Positions 17,066-24,787 of a DNA stretch of 64,000 bases are shown piece by piece. The notes beneath the pieces are model-generated. The model searched no databases. It saw only the letters and a list, made by a program, of their open reading frames with translations, and was not told the origin of the DNA. This DNA comes from Ruminococcaceae bacterium AM07-15 (GTDB lineage: Bacteria; Bacillota; Clostridia; Oscillospirales; Butyricicoccaceae), in assembly GCA_003477405.1 (NCBI GenBank), contig QUDE01000003.1, positions 172,501 through 236,500 of the forward strand, read 5' to 3'. The first letter of the stretch is position 1, and each line of letters starts with the position of its first letter. The translations under genes and the position numbers were made by a program.

Positions 17066-17553
17066 GCCGGGTCCCAGAACAAGGGTAAAGAGGGGCTTTC
17101 CCTGGTGAATACCACAAGAGAAAGGGCCAGAAAGCACAGAATTCCCACTCCCAAGGCTCCCTGCCACAAAGGCCGGGGCTGGCCCAGGAGCCGATATCCC
17201 ATCCACAGCCCTCCGGCCGAAGCCAGCAGATAGATCAGGATATCCACCGGCAGGCAGCTTGTGATGCCCAGGGCGCTGGTATAGGCATAAAATGCCCCGA
17301 TCTGATGCACCAGATAAAACAAAGTGCCGCAGGCCATGGCCCAGGCCAATGTGGCCCAATTTGCCCCCGCTCCCTTTCCCAGCCACAGAATCGCCAGGCA
17401 CAGCGGCCAGAACCCCAGCTTGCTGTGCTCCCACACACTTTCGCTGCTGGCAAACAACAGTCCCACCAGGGAATTTTCTCCCGACCACCCGTAAAAGAAA
17501 TGGGAGGCACTTCCCACCACCCACACAAAGAGCAAAGCCCACAGCATTTTCAT
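17056..17553 (-). CDS. DUF6512 family membrane protein
   Basis: A protein of about 165 residues with five hydrophobic segments. GSASHFFYGWSGENSLVGLLFASSESVWEHSKL near the N-terminus is the family hallmark as I remember it (conserved His, Trp-Ser-Gly and Glu-Ser-Val-Trp-Glu-His). Function unknown; the conserved His and Glu residues at the membrane face hint at metal or cofactor binding, which is inference. Start is uncertain among ATG 17553, ATG 17547 and TTG 17565. Confidence 0.8.
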   Translation of the reverse strand: MKMLWALLFVWVVGSASHFFYGWSGENSLVGLLFASSESVWEHSKLGFWPLCLAILWLGKGAGANWATLAWAMACGTLFYLVHQIGAFYAYTSALGITSCLPVDILIYLLASAGGLWMGYRLLGQPRPLWQGALGVGILCFLALSLVVFTRESPSLPLFWDPAKK

Positions 17554-17600
17554 CCCATCACCCAAAAGAAGTGTATGCCCCCTTCCCCTCTCTCATGCAA

Positions 17601-17635
17601 AAAACCCCGGCCGGAAAATTCCGGCCGGGGTTTTT
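17601..17635. terminator. Bidirectional terminator
   Basis: Perfect 10-base-pair stem CCCCGGCCGG / CCGGCCGGGG (17605-17630), loop AAAATT, with A run before and T run after. On the minus strand it ends the DUF3592 gene. Confidence 0.92.
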
Positions 17636-17636
17636 G

Positions 17637-18041
17637 CTAATGCAGCAATGCAATGCCCAGGCAGATCAGAATGGGTATGGCCCCCATCACCAAAAAGCAG
17701 ATACTGAGTACGCGATACACTCTGCTATCATACCCTTTGATATAGGATCGCTGGGGGCGGTGGGGATCGTAACAAACCGTGATCGCGTCCCCCTTTTTCA
17801 AAGGCATGGGGGATTTCCCCGCTCCTTTTCCCTGACAGACCGTCCCTTCCGCTTCATATTGATACACCGGATAAAAGGTCAGTCCGTCGGAAGTGCTTCT
17901 GCCTTTGATATCCACCACTACGCCCCGGGCCAATGCGGTGCAGTTTCTCCTTCTTTTGCCCGCAATAAAAGTCAATAGCAAAGCGGGAATCCAAAAGGCA
18001 CCTCCCAGGGCGCACAGGGTCAAACAGAGCCCCAACTCCAT
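17637..18041 (-). CDS. DUF3592 family membrane protein
   Basis: A 134-residue protein with one membrane segment at each end (residues about 5-28 and 108-132) and an extracytoplasmic or cytoplasmic beta domain between them: GVVVDIKGRSTSDGLTFYPVYQYEAEG ... GDAITVCYDPHRPQ. This is the usual DUF3592 layout, found also in some phage-shock-like proteins. Function unknown. A GGGGG ribosome site precedes ATG 18041. It follows the D-cysteine desulfhydrase gene by 15 bases on the same strand. Confidence 0.75.
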   Translation of the reverse strand: MELGLCLTLCALGGAFWIPALLLTFIAGKRRRNCTALARGVVVDIKGRSTSDGLTFYPVYQYEAEGTVCQGKGAGKSPMPLKKGDAITVCYDPHRPQRSYIKGYDSRVYRVLSICFLVMGAIPILICLGIALLH

Positions 18042-18056
18042 CTGTTTTCCCCCTTC

Positions 18057-19082
18057 TTACAGCAGGTGGAGGCCCTCTTTCAGCTCCTGCTCCATGGCCC
18101 TGCGGTGCTTGGGATTGTAAAGGGCCGGCGTGCCGCCGGTGTGAAGGAAGAGCACCTTGCTGCCCTTGGTAATTTTCCCCGTCTCCGTCATATCCAGCAG
18201 GCCGCCGAAGGCTTTGCCGGTATAACAGGGGTCCAGCAAAATGGCTTCCTTCTGGCCCATGGTGTAAATGGCCTGACGGGCCCTCTCGTCCACCGAGTTA
18301 TACCCTTCTCCCACATAGCCCTTTTCAATGAGGAAATCTTCCCTTTTGGCATCTTCCGGCAAACCAAACTCCTGGCAGGCTTCCCGATAATATTCCATCA
18401 ACCGTTTCTCCTTGGCCTCGCCAAAGGGAGAGATGGCCACCCCCAGCACTTTGGCCGAAAGCCCTGCATACCGTGCCCCCATGAAAAGTCCCAGGTAGGT
18501 GCCCAGGCTTCCGGCGGCGCAGGCGATATAGTCCGGAGAAAGATCCATCTCCGCCAGCTGATCCTTCATCTCCAGAGCGCACTCAAAATATCCCCGCAGT
18601 CCCACGGTGTTGGAACCGCCTACCGGGATCTCATAGACCTTTTCTCCCTGCTCTTCATAGTGCTCCCGCACCTGCTGGCCAAAGAGTCTGTTCTGCTCTC
18701 CTTCATCGGAACCATCGCTGGGCTTGACCCATACCTCGGCCCCCATGATCCGATCCAGCAAAATGTTGGCATTGATACCCTCGGGATGGTCGTCCAGGCA
18801 AAGAATGGCACATTTCATGCCATATCTGGCGGCCACCGCCGCTGTGAGCCGGCCGTGATTGGTCTGGGCGCCGCCATAGGTAAGCAGCAAAGTGGCCCCC
18901 TGCCTTTTGGCGTCCCACAAAAGGTATTCCAGCTTCCGCAGCTTGTTGCCGCCCATCCCCAGATCGGTCATATCGTCCCGCTTGATGAAAAACTCGCAGC
19001 CGGTCATAGCCGAAATGGCAGGCAGATGCTGGATGGGTGTGGGAAGTGTAATAAAATGTTCCTTGTCGTATCCGAACAGCAT
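18057..19082 (-). CDS. dcyD: D-cysteine desulfhydrase (PLP-dependent)
   Basis: Cytosolic PLP enzyme of the ACC deaminase/D-cysteine desulfhydrase family, converting D-cysteine to pyruvate, ammonia and sulfide. Features of the 341-residue chain are FIKRDDMTDLGMGGNKLRKLEY with the PLP lysine 47, GGAQTNHGR, and LFLHTGGTPALY binding the cofactor phosphate. True ACC deaminases have a different active-site set, so the desulfhydrase call is preferred; related D-amino acid lyase activity is possible. AAGGAGG precedes ATG 19082. The neighbouring D-glutamate cyclase genes make a small D-amino acid locus. Confidence 0.88.
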   Translation of the reverse strand: MLFGYDKEHFITLPTPIQHLPAISAMTGCEFFIKRDDMTDLGMGGNKLRKLEYLLWDAKRQGATLLLTYGGAQTNHGRLTAAVAARYGMKCAILCLDDHPEGINANILLDRIMGAEVWVKPSDGSDEGEQNRLFGQQVREHYEEQGEKVYEIPVGGSNTVGLRGYFECALEMKDQLAEMDLSPDYIACAAGSLGTYLGLFMGARYAGLSAKVLGVAISPFGEAKEKRLMEYYREACQEFGLPEDAKREDFLIEKGYVGEGYNSVDERARQAIYTMGQKEAILLDPCYTGKAFGGLLDMTETGKITKGSKVLFLHTGGTPALYNPKHRRAMEQELKEGLHLL

Positions 19083-19137
19083 GGCGCATTCCTCCTTTTC
19101 TGATTACAATCAGTGTACTCCGAATCCTTACCAAAAA

Positions 19138-19382
19138 GCAAGAGCGCCGAAGATTTTCGGCGCTATTGCTGCGTCGAAAAAGTGGCTCAAACCACTTTTT
19201 CGAATTTTTGCAAGGGGCTGCATGCACGCCCTTGGCGTACACTGACCCCTTGAGAAGTGCAAAAAGTTGCGCACTGGTCACAACTTTTTGCGGATTGGTG
19301 AGGGGTAGGGCTGCCTCTTCTCCCTGACCAAATAAATTTCCCAACAGTCTGAGAGCATCGGGAATTTTCGGCGCTCTTTTTC
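19138..19382. repeat. Structured intergenic repeat, copy 2
   Basis: Second copy of the element at 10305, in the same orientation. Hairpins in order: AGCAAGAGCGCCGAA with TTCGGCGCTATTGCT; TCGAAAAAGTGG with CCACTTTTTCGA; CAAGGGGC with ACCCCTTG; GCAAAAAGTTG with CAACTTTTTGC; and GAGC...GCTC before TTTTT. Compared with copy 1 the fourth stem changes GCC/GGC to GTT/AAC with pairing kept. The first arm AAGAGCGCCGAA pairs perfectly with TTCGGCGCTCTT at the far end. It fills the gap between dcyD and the D-glutamate cyclase genes. Confidence 0.85.
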
Positions 19383-19386
19383 TGAT

Positions 19387-20181
19387 TCAGTCTTTCAGCT
19401 GGCTGTTTTTGATGTCGGTGATGAGCATATGCCCTGGAGCATGGGTGATGGCAAAGGGCAGTCTGGCCTCTGTCAGCACATTCTGCGGGGTAACGCCGCA
19501 GGGCCAGAACACCGGCACTTCCCCTGGGGCGATGTCCACCGCCTGGCCGTAATCAGGCCGGGTAATATCCGCAATGCCGATCTCCGCCGGAGAACCGATG
19601 TGAACCGGCGCACCGTGGACCCGGGGCATGGCGGCGGTGACGGTCACCGCCCGCACCACTTGGGAAGGGGGCATGGGACGCATGCTTACCACCATGTTCC
19701 CATGGAAAACCCCGGCGCTTTGACAGGGGATGTTGGTGCGGTACATGGGCACATTCCGCCCTTGCTCAATGTGGCGCACCGGCACTCCGGCCTCCAGCAA
19801 GGCCGCTTCAAAGGAAAAGCTGCATCCGATGAGAAAGCTCACCAGATCATCCCGCCAAAGTTCCTCCACCTGGGTGTATTCCCCGGCCAGTTCCCCATTC
19901 CGATACAGCCGGTACCGGGGAAAATCCCGGGCGATATCCACATCCTGTGCCAAAAAGGACAAGCTGCGGCTTCCCACCTCGCTGACCTCCAGCACCGGGC
20001 AGGCCCGGCTGTTCCGCTGGGCAAAGAGCAAAAAGTCGTAGGCGTGCTCTTTGGGCAGCACCACCAGATTGCACTGGGCATATCCCATGCACAGCCCTGC
20101 TGTGGGACCGTCATATTCCCCTCGCCGAATGACCTGACGCACCTGCTGAGGCGTCAGGCCGCCCATTTCTTCCAGTTTCAT
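19387..20181 (-). CDS. D-glutamate cyclase N-domain homologue (DUF1445, putative hydro-lyase)
   Basis: A 264-residue cytosolic protein of the DUF1445/YcsI family: GLTPQQVRQVIRRGEYDGPTAGLCMGYAQCNLVVLP at the N-terminus, then FLIGCSFSFEAALLEAG and VSMRPMPPSQVVRAVTVTA. In the mitochondrial D-glutamate cyclase this domain is fused to DUF4392; here the DUF4392 gene lies 25 bases upstream. The pair therefore probably turns D-glutamate into 5-oxo-D-proline, a D-amino acid disposal step. ATG 20181 has AAGGAG eight bases upstream; the frame to 20271 lacks one. The exact split of catalytic work between the two is unknown. Confidence 0.82.
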   Translation of the reverse strand: MKLEEMGGLTPQQVRQVIRRGEYDGPTAGLCMGYAQCNLVVLPKEHAYDFLLFAQRNSRACPVLEVSEVGSRSLSFLAQDVDIARDFPRYRLYRNGELAGEYTQVEELWRDDLVSFLIGCSFSFEAALLEAGVPVRHIEQGRNVPMYRTNIPCQSAGVFHGNMVVSMRPMPPSQVVRAVTVTAAMPRVHGAPVHIGSPAEIGIADITRPDYGQAVDIAPGEVPVFWPCGVTPQNVLTEARLPFAITHAPGHMLITDIKNSQLKD

Positions 20182-20206
20182 CTGTCCCGCTCCTTCCCTT
20201 TTTCGG

Positions 20207-21064
20207 TTACAGTGCCGCCTGAACCGGCTGGATTGCCTGGCGCAGCTGGCGGAGCACCTGGAGATTTTCATCCAGACTCAGCCCGTCCACACTGCTCTGC
20301 CGTTTTCCGGTGACGCCGTCCACGCCCCCGGCCTCTACCACTTGAGAAAGCAGCTGCTTTTCCTGCTCGTCATCGGGGAGCAGCCACCGGCCGGTGCGGC
20401 GGCTGAGAAGGGCTTCCACACCCCATCCCCACCAGTTGGACACGCCGGAGGCCAGGGCATGATCGGCTCCCACCTTGGCGCAGATCGTTTCCCCATGGGG
20501 CACGCCCTCCCGGATCTGCCGGGAAAATGTGCCCATGCCCAGCTCATTGCCCCCGTCGCCGATGGCGATGGAGCGGGGAGCCTTTTCCAGCAGAAGATCG
20601 GTGTCGGCCACCAGATGGTCGATCACCTGGCCCCGCATATTGTGGTAGTGGCCGTCCTCTCCCTTGCCGGGGCGCTCAATGGCAATGACCAGATCGGGCT
20701 TTTCCGAAAGGAGCTTTTCACAGTCCTCTCTGGCCCGCTCCTGCTCCACACAACGGCAGGAGGCCCCGGGCGCTCTGTGCCGACAGGCCGCTTCCACCAA
20801 AGGCAGGCTCCACCGGTCGGTGACCACCGTCACTTCTTTGCCCAGCTGGGTCAGGCCATGGGCAATATGAGCTGCTCCCACCGGGCCATCGGTCTCTCCC
20901 ACCTCAGCTGCCGCCACGGGAAATCCGGTGAGGATCATCACCTTTTGGGCCTCTATCATCTCGTCTACCATGGCGTTCAGATCGGCCAGAGGCAATTTCC
21001 CCAAAAGCCCCCGCTCTCCCGGGTCCCAGGTGAGAATCTGCGCCAGTTCTTCGCTCTTTTCCAT
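20207..21064 (-). CDS. DUF4392 protein, D-glutamate cyclase C-domain homologue
   Basis: A protein of about 285 residues. Visible elements are MILTGFPVAAAEVGETDGPVGAAHIAHGL, VVTDRWSLPLVEAA, IAIERPGKGEDGHYHNMRG and AIGDGGNELGMG, the conserved core of the DUF4392 domain found at the C-terminus of D-glutamate cyclase. The glycine-rich nucleotide-like motifs suggest a Rossmann-type fold. ATG 21064 with GGGGG upstream is chosen; ATG 21079 lies right after a T run and has no ribosome site. First gene of the unit, with a structured leader. Confidence 0.85.
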   Translation of the reverse strand: MEKSEELAQILTWDPGERGLLGKLPLADLNAMVDEMIEAQKVMILTGFPVAAAEVGETDGPVGAAHIAHGLTQLGKEVTVVTDRWSLPLVEAACRHRAPGASCRCVEQERAREDCEKLLSEKPDLVIAIERPGKGEDGHYHNMRGQVIDHLVADTDLLLEKAPRSIAIGDGGNELGMGTFSRQIREGVPHGETICAKVGADHALASGVSNWWGWGVEALLSRRTGRWLLPDDEQEKQLLSQVVEAGGVDGVTGKRQSSVDGLSLDENLQVLRQLRQAIQPVQAAL

Positions 21065-21085
21065 ACCAATATCCCCCATGTTTCA

Positions 21086-21198
21086 TAAAAAAAGATCCGC
21101 CAAAAACGCCTGGTCGCCCAGACGCTTCCAACGGATCTCACCGCCGTTGGGCCAAGCCGGCAAAGGCCCGCCCCAGCGGTAAAACTCTATTTGATTCC
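21086..21198 (-). promoter_or_regulatory. Structured leader with terminator-like hairpin before the D-glutamate cyclase genes
   Basis: Read on the minus strand, the leader of about 115 bases has a long imperfect hairpin (21140-21180, ACCGC...GCGGT with inner GGGCC/GGCCC). A second hairpin follows (21093-21138, outer AGATCCG/CGGATCT, inner CGTCTGG-GCGA-CCAGGCG with a GNRA loop), then seven T right before the start codon region. This is the layout of transcription attenuation by a riboswitch or protein. It does not match the T-box, ZTP, glycine, THF, guanidine or preQ1 patterns I know. Class unknown. Confidence 0.6.
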
Positions 21199-21204
21199 GC
21201 CGTT

Positions 21205-21257
21205 ATTATAGCCCCCGCAAAAGACCTTTGTCAAGGAGGGAAAAATGGTGGTATACT
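21205..21257. promoter_or_regulatory. Divergent overlapping promoters
   Basis: Minus strand: TTGACA 21229-21234, 18 bases, TATAAT 21205-21210, driving the D-glutamate cyclase leader. Plus strand: TTGTCA 21228-21233, 18 bases, TATACT 21252-21257, driving the DUF3870 gene. The two -35 boxes coincide, so the promoters probably compete. Confidence 0.7.
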
Positions 21258-21303
21258 ATATCTGATTTTTCCCGGCCCTGCCGGGGTTTGGAGGGCATTT
21301 TGT

Positions 21304-21639
21304 ATGGACTATTCCCCCGATACCGTTTTCATCACCGGCCAGGCCCGCCCCGCCAAGGAGGACGCCATCTCCCTGGTCCACGGCGTCTTTTATCTGGGGC
21401 TCATTGTAGACCGGAAAACAGGGCGCATCGAAGACGCCCAGTGCAACACCATTCTGCCCATGACCGACCGGTTTGTCCACTCCCTCATTGTGGGCAAACG
21501 CCTGGTGGAAGACATGGAAGAATTGGAAAAAATCATCCGCAGCCGGTATTTTGCCCTGACCCAGCGGGCCCTGCTGGCCAGCCTGAAAGATGCCCGCAAT
21601 CAATACCTGAACCTGTGCCGCAGAGAAGAAAAAATCTGA
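21304..21639 (+). CDS. DUF3870 family protein
   Basis: A 111-residue soluble protein: TVFITGQARPAKEDAISLVHGVFYLGLIVDRKTGRIEDAQCNTILPMTDRFV matches the DUF3870 family as I recall it. It contains a conserved Cys in DAQCNTIL. Function unknown, but the family often lies beside amino acid or nucleotide metabolic genes. GGAGG lies nine bases before ATG 21304. Single-gene unit with its own promoter and terminator. Confidence 0.82.
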   Translation: MDYSPDTVFITGQARPAKEDAISLVHGVFYLGLIVDRKTGRIEDAQCNTILPMTDRFVHSLIVGKRLVEDMEELEKIIRSRYFALTQRALLASLKDARNQYLNLCRREEKI

Positions 21640-21666
21640 TTTTTTCTTCCTTATATAATACCGACG

Positions 21667-21695
21667 CCGCCCTCCTTCGGGAGAGGCGGTTTTTT
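21667..21695 (+). terminator. Terminator after the DUF3870 gene
   Basis: CCGCCCTCC / GGAGAGGCGG stem with a TTCG loop, then TTTTTT. Confidence 0.9.
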
Positions 21696-21706
21696 CTTTT
21701 TTCCCC

Positions 21707-21734
21707 TTGACATTTTGCTCCCTTCTGTTAGAAT
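21707..21734 (+). promoter_or_regulatory. Promoter of the fatty acid operon
   Basis: TTGACA (21707-21712), 16-base spacer, TAGAAT (21729-21734). No other promoter of this quality was seen up to the marR gene, and most gene junctions overlap or are under 25 bases. Confidence 0.75.
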
Positions 21735-21742
21735 ATTGCTTA

Positions 21743-21778
21743 AAATATTTTATTTAAAATTTTTTAACTAAAATATTT
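21743..21778 (+). promoter_or_regulatory. 36-base AT palindrome, candidate FabT-like operator
   Basis: Arms AAATATTTTATTTAAAA and TTTTAACTAAAATATTT match at 16 of 18 positions about the centre 21760/21761. It lies just downstream of the -10 box, where a bound repressor would block initiation. The MarR-family gene that ends the operon is the natural candidate binder. Its sequence differs from the streptococcal FabT box (TTTGA-N3-TCAAA type). Confidence 0.65.
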
Positions 21779-21812
21779 GAACCAATTTACGAAAAGAAAT
21801 GAGGATTTTATC

Positions 21813-22037
21813 ATGTTTGACAAAGTGAAAGAGATCATTGTGGATACCCTGGACTGCAACGCCGACGATGTGACCATGGAGGCCTCCCTCACCGAGACCC
21901 TGGGCGCCGACAGCCTGGACGCTGTGGAGCTGCAGCTGGCTCTGGAGGATTCCCTGGGCGTTTCCATCCCCGATGACGCTCTCACCCAGATGAAGACGGT
22001 GGGCGATATCGTCAGCTACCTGGAAGCCAATCACTAA
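21813..22037 (+). CDS. acpP: Acyl carrier protein
   Basis: A 74-residue acidic protein carrying the growing acyl chain on phosphopantetheine attached to Ser 34 in GADSLDAVEL. ATG 21813 is chosen because GAGG lies eight bases upstream; the frame reaches back to 21777 within the operator. First gene of the fatty acid operon. C-terminal VGDIVSYLEANH is family-typical. Confidence 0.96.
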   Translation: MFDKVKEIIVDTLDCNADDVTMEASLTETLGADSLDAVELQLALEDSLGVSIPDDALTQMKTVGDIVSYLEANH

Positions 22038-22058
22038 ATCTCCCGGGAGGGAACATCC

Positions 22059-22514
22059 ATGACCCAAGCTGAATTGTTCGCTCTCATGGACCGCTTTGAT
22101 CAAAGCGGTCTTTGGGAGCTTTGTTACCGAACAGGGGAAGAAAAAATCACCCTGCGGAAGGGTCCGGCGGCTCCCCTGCCCCCGGCGCCTCTGGCAGCGG
22201 CCCCTATGACCCCTGTCGCTCCCGCTGTCCAGAATGCCGCCCCCGCAGCCCCGGCCCCCGCTCCTGAAAAGGAGGGCAAGGAAGTCACCGCCCCGCTGGT
22301 GGGCACTTTTTATGTGGCTCCCGCCCCGGGAGAAGAGCCCTTCGCCCCGGTGGGAAAACATTTGCAAAAAGGCGATACCCTTTGCCTCATCGAGGCCATG
22401 AAAATGATCAACCAGGTCCCCGCCCCCTTCGACTGCGAAGTGCTGGAGGTTCTGGGAGAAAACGGCCAGCTGGTTTCCTTTGGCCAGACCCTGTTCCGCC
22501 TCAAGGAGTGCTGA
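22059..22514 (+). CDS. accB: Biotin carboxyl carrier protein of acetyl-CoA carboxylase
   Basis: A 151-residue carrier: a short N-terminal domain, an Ala/Pro-rich linker (residues about 36-70) and a biotinyl domain with EAMKM, biotin on Lys 115. TAPLVGTFYVAPAPGEEPFAPVG opens the biotinyl domain. It shuttles carboxyl groups between AccC and AccAD. GGGAGG precedes ATG 22059, and the gene runs into accC with one base between. Confidence 0.96.
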   Translation: MTQAELFALMDRFDQSGLWELCYRTGEEKITLRKGPAAPLPPAPLAAAPMTPVAPAVQNAAPAAPAPAPEKEGKEVTAPLVGTFYVAPAPGEEPFAPVGKHLQKGDTLCLIEAMKMINQVPAPFDCEVLEVLGENGQLVSFGQTLFRLKEC

Positions 22515-22515
22515 T

Positions 22516-23895
22516 ATGTTCAAGCGTATTTTGATTTGCAACCGGGGAGAGATCGCCCTTCGCATCATCCGGGCCTGCCGGGAGATGGGCATCGAAACGG
22601 TGGCCGCCTATTCCCAGGCCGACGAGGGCAGCCTGCCCACTCAACTGGCCACCCGGGCGGTGTGCGTGGGGCCGGCCAAGGCCGCAGACAGCTATCTCAA
22701 CCCCTGCGCCCTGCTCACCGCCGCCCAGCTCACCGGCTGTCAGGCCATCCACCCCGGCTACGGCTTTCTGTCGGAAAACGCCGAGTTTTCCGATCTGTGC
22801 CGGGACTGCGGCATCCAGTTCATCGGCCCTTCGGGCCATGTGATCCGCCAGATGGGCAACAAAGCTGCCGCCCGGCGGCTGGTCTCCCAGAAAGGCGTGC
22901 CGGTGGTGCCCGGCTCTCCCGGCCCGGTGGCCGATGTGGAGGAAGCCCGTCAGGCAGCAGAGAAGGCCGGCTACCCGGTGCTCATCAAAGCCAGCGCCGG
23001 AGGGGGCGGCCGGGGCATGCGCCGGGTGAACACTCCGGAAGAGCTGGAAAGCGCTTTCCAGGCCGCCCAGGCCGAATCCATGGCCTGTTTCGGTTCCGAT
23101 GAAATGTATGTGGAAAAGCTGATCCTCCATCCCCGGCACATCGAAGTGCAGATCCTGGCCGACTCCCAGGGTCATGTGATCCATCTGGGAGAGCGGGACT
23201 GCTCCATCCAGCGGAAAAACCAGAAGCTGATGGAAGAATCCCCCGCCCGTGGTCTGACCCCTGCTCTGCGGGAACAGATGGGCCAGGACGCCGTGCTGGC
23301 CGCTGAGGCCGCAGGCTATGTGGGGGCCGGCACCATCGAGTTCGTCATGGACCAGGAAGGCCATTATTATTTCATCGAAATGAACACCCGCATCCAGGTG
23401 GAGCATCCGGTGACCGAAATGGTCACCGGGGTGGACCTGGTGCAGGAGCAGATCCGCATTGCCGCCGGACTTCCCCTGTCCTATTCCCAGGAGGACATCC
23501 ATCTGGAGGGCCACTCCATCGAATGCCGCATCAATGCGGAAGATTTCCGCCGGGGCTTTCTCCCCTGCCCGGGGAAAACGGAGTTTCTCCACCTGCCCGG
23601 CGGCCCTGGCGTGCGGGTGGACACCGCCCTTTATACCGGCTATGAACTGAGCCCCTATTATGACTCTCTGGCCGCCAAAGTCATCGTCCACGCCCCCACC
23701 CGTCTGGGAGCCATCCGGCGGATGCGCCGGGCCTTGGAGGAACTGGTGATTGAAGGCTATTCCACCACCGCCCCTCTGGCTCATCTGATCCTGTATCACC
23801 CCGACTACATCCGGGGCCGCTATGACACCGGCTTCCTGGAACAGAATCTTGACACCCTGCTCCAGTGGGAACCCTGTGGAGAGAAGGAGCTGTGA
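22516..23895 (+). CDS. accC: Biotin carboxylase subunit of acetyl-CoA carboxylase
   Basis: A 459-residue ATP-grasp enzyme that carboxylates biotin on AccB. Family motifs include FKRILICNRGEIALRIIRA, IHPGYGFLSENAEF, KASAGGGGRGMR (ATP lid), LGERDCSIQRKNQKLMEE and YFIEMNTRIQVEHPVTE. Its ribosome site AAGGAG lies inside the end of accB, so translation is coupled. Length is normal. Confidence 0.97.
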   Translation: MFKRILICNRGEIALRIIRACREMGIETVAAYSQADEGSLPTQLATRAVCVGPAKAADSYLNPCALLTAAQLTGCQAIHPGYGFLSENAEFSDLCRDCGIQFIGPSGHVIRQMGNKAAARRLVSQKGVPVVPGSPGPVADVEEARQAAEKAGYPVLIKASAGGGGRGMRRVNTPEELESAFQAAQAESMACFGSDEMYVEKLILHPRHIEVQILADSQGHVIHLGERDCSIQRKNQKLMEESPARGLTPALREQMGQDAVLAAEAAGYVGAGTIEFVMDQEGHYYFIEMNTRIQVEHPVTEMVTGVDLVQEQIRIAAGLPLSYSQEDIHLEGHSIECRINAEDFRRGFLPCPGKTEFLHLPGGPGVRVDTALYTGYELSPYYDSLAAKVIVHAPTRLGAIRRMRRALEELVIEGYSTTAPLAHLILYHPDYIRGRYDTGFLEQNLDTLLQWEPCGEKEL

Positions 23896-23902
23896 TTGAC
23901 CC

Positions 23903-24787
23903 ATGACAAACTTTTTTTCTTCCCAGCGCCAACGGCTGTTTCAGCTGAAGGCCATGCGGGACAGCGCCGCCCCTCAAAATACCAGCTCCCAGCCGGTGAA
24001 TGAGTCCCAGCCCTTTGTTCAGTGCCCCGGATGCGGCAGCGCCCTCACCCGGCGGCAGCTGGCCGAGACCATGTGGGTCTGTCCTTCCTGCGGCCATCAT
24101 TTTCCCATGGATGCCTATTACCGTCTGAAAACCATTCTGGATGACCACAGCTTCCGGGAACTGGACCGGGATCTCACGGCCCGGGATCCTCTCCATTTCC
24201 CCGGCTACGGCAAAAAGCTGCTGAGCAAGCAGCAAAGCACCGGCCTGACCGAAGGCGTGATTACCGCCAAGGGCCGCATCGGCGGCCATGGAGTCATTGT
24301 GGGCGTGATGGACAGCCGCTTCTTTATGGGCAGTATGGGTGTGGCTTTGGGAGAGAAAGTCGCCCGGGCTGCCGAAAAAGCCCAGAAGTATAAATTGCCC
24401 CTCATCCTCTTCACCGCCAGCGGCGGGGCCCGGATGCAGGAGGGCATTCTGTCTTTGATGCAGATGGCCAAAACCAGCGCCGCCATAGAGCGATTCTCTC
24501 AGGCCGGCGGGTTTCTGATCGTCTGCCTCACCCACCCCACCACCGGAGGGGTCACCGCCAGCTTTGCCTCCCTGGGAGATATCACCCTGGCCGAGCCCGG
24601 AGCCCTCATCGGCTTTGCCGGCCCCCGGGTCATTCAGCAGACCATCGGCCAAAGTCTGCCCCAGGGCTTCCAGCAGGCGGAATTTTTGCAGGAGCACGGC
24701 TTTGTGGATCAGGTGGTGCCCAGATCCCAGATGCGCCCCACCCTCATCAGACTGCTTGACCTGCACCGGGGAAGGAGAAAACGATGA
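23903..24787 (+). CDS. accD: Acetyl-CoA carboxyltransferase beta subunit
   Basis: A 294-residue subunit with the zinc ribbon CPGCG...CPSCG (Cys 41, 44, 60 and 63) and the crotonase-type core [35 protein letters not shown] and [14 protein letters not shown]. With AccA it transfers CO2 from biotin to acetyl-CoA, giving malonyl-CoA. The stop overlaps the accA start as ATGA. Confidence 0.96.
   Translation: MTNFFSSQRQRLFQLKAMRDSAAPQNTSSQPVNESQPFVQCPGCGSALTRRQLAETMWVCPSCGHHFPMDAYYRLKTILDDHSFRELDRDLTARDPLHFPGYGKKLLSKQQSTGLTEGVITAKGRIGGHGVIVGVMDSRFFMGSMGVALGEKVARAAEKAQKYKLPLILFTASGGARMQEGILSLMQMAKTSAAIERFSQAGGFLIVCLTHPTTGGVTASFASLGDITLAEPGALIGFAGPRVIQQTIGQSLPQGFQQAEFLQEHGFVDQVVPRSQMRPTLIRLLDLHRGRRKR

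Noticed and set aside
21093..21138. ZTP (pfl) riboswitch, suggested by the words CGTCTGGGCGACC
   Set aside because: The upstream ZTP core (GGGTCGTGACTGG and CCGGGGAG words) is absent, so only the terminator looks similar.
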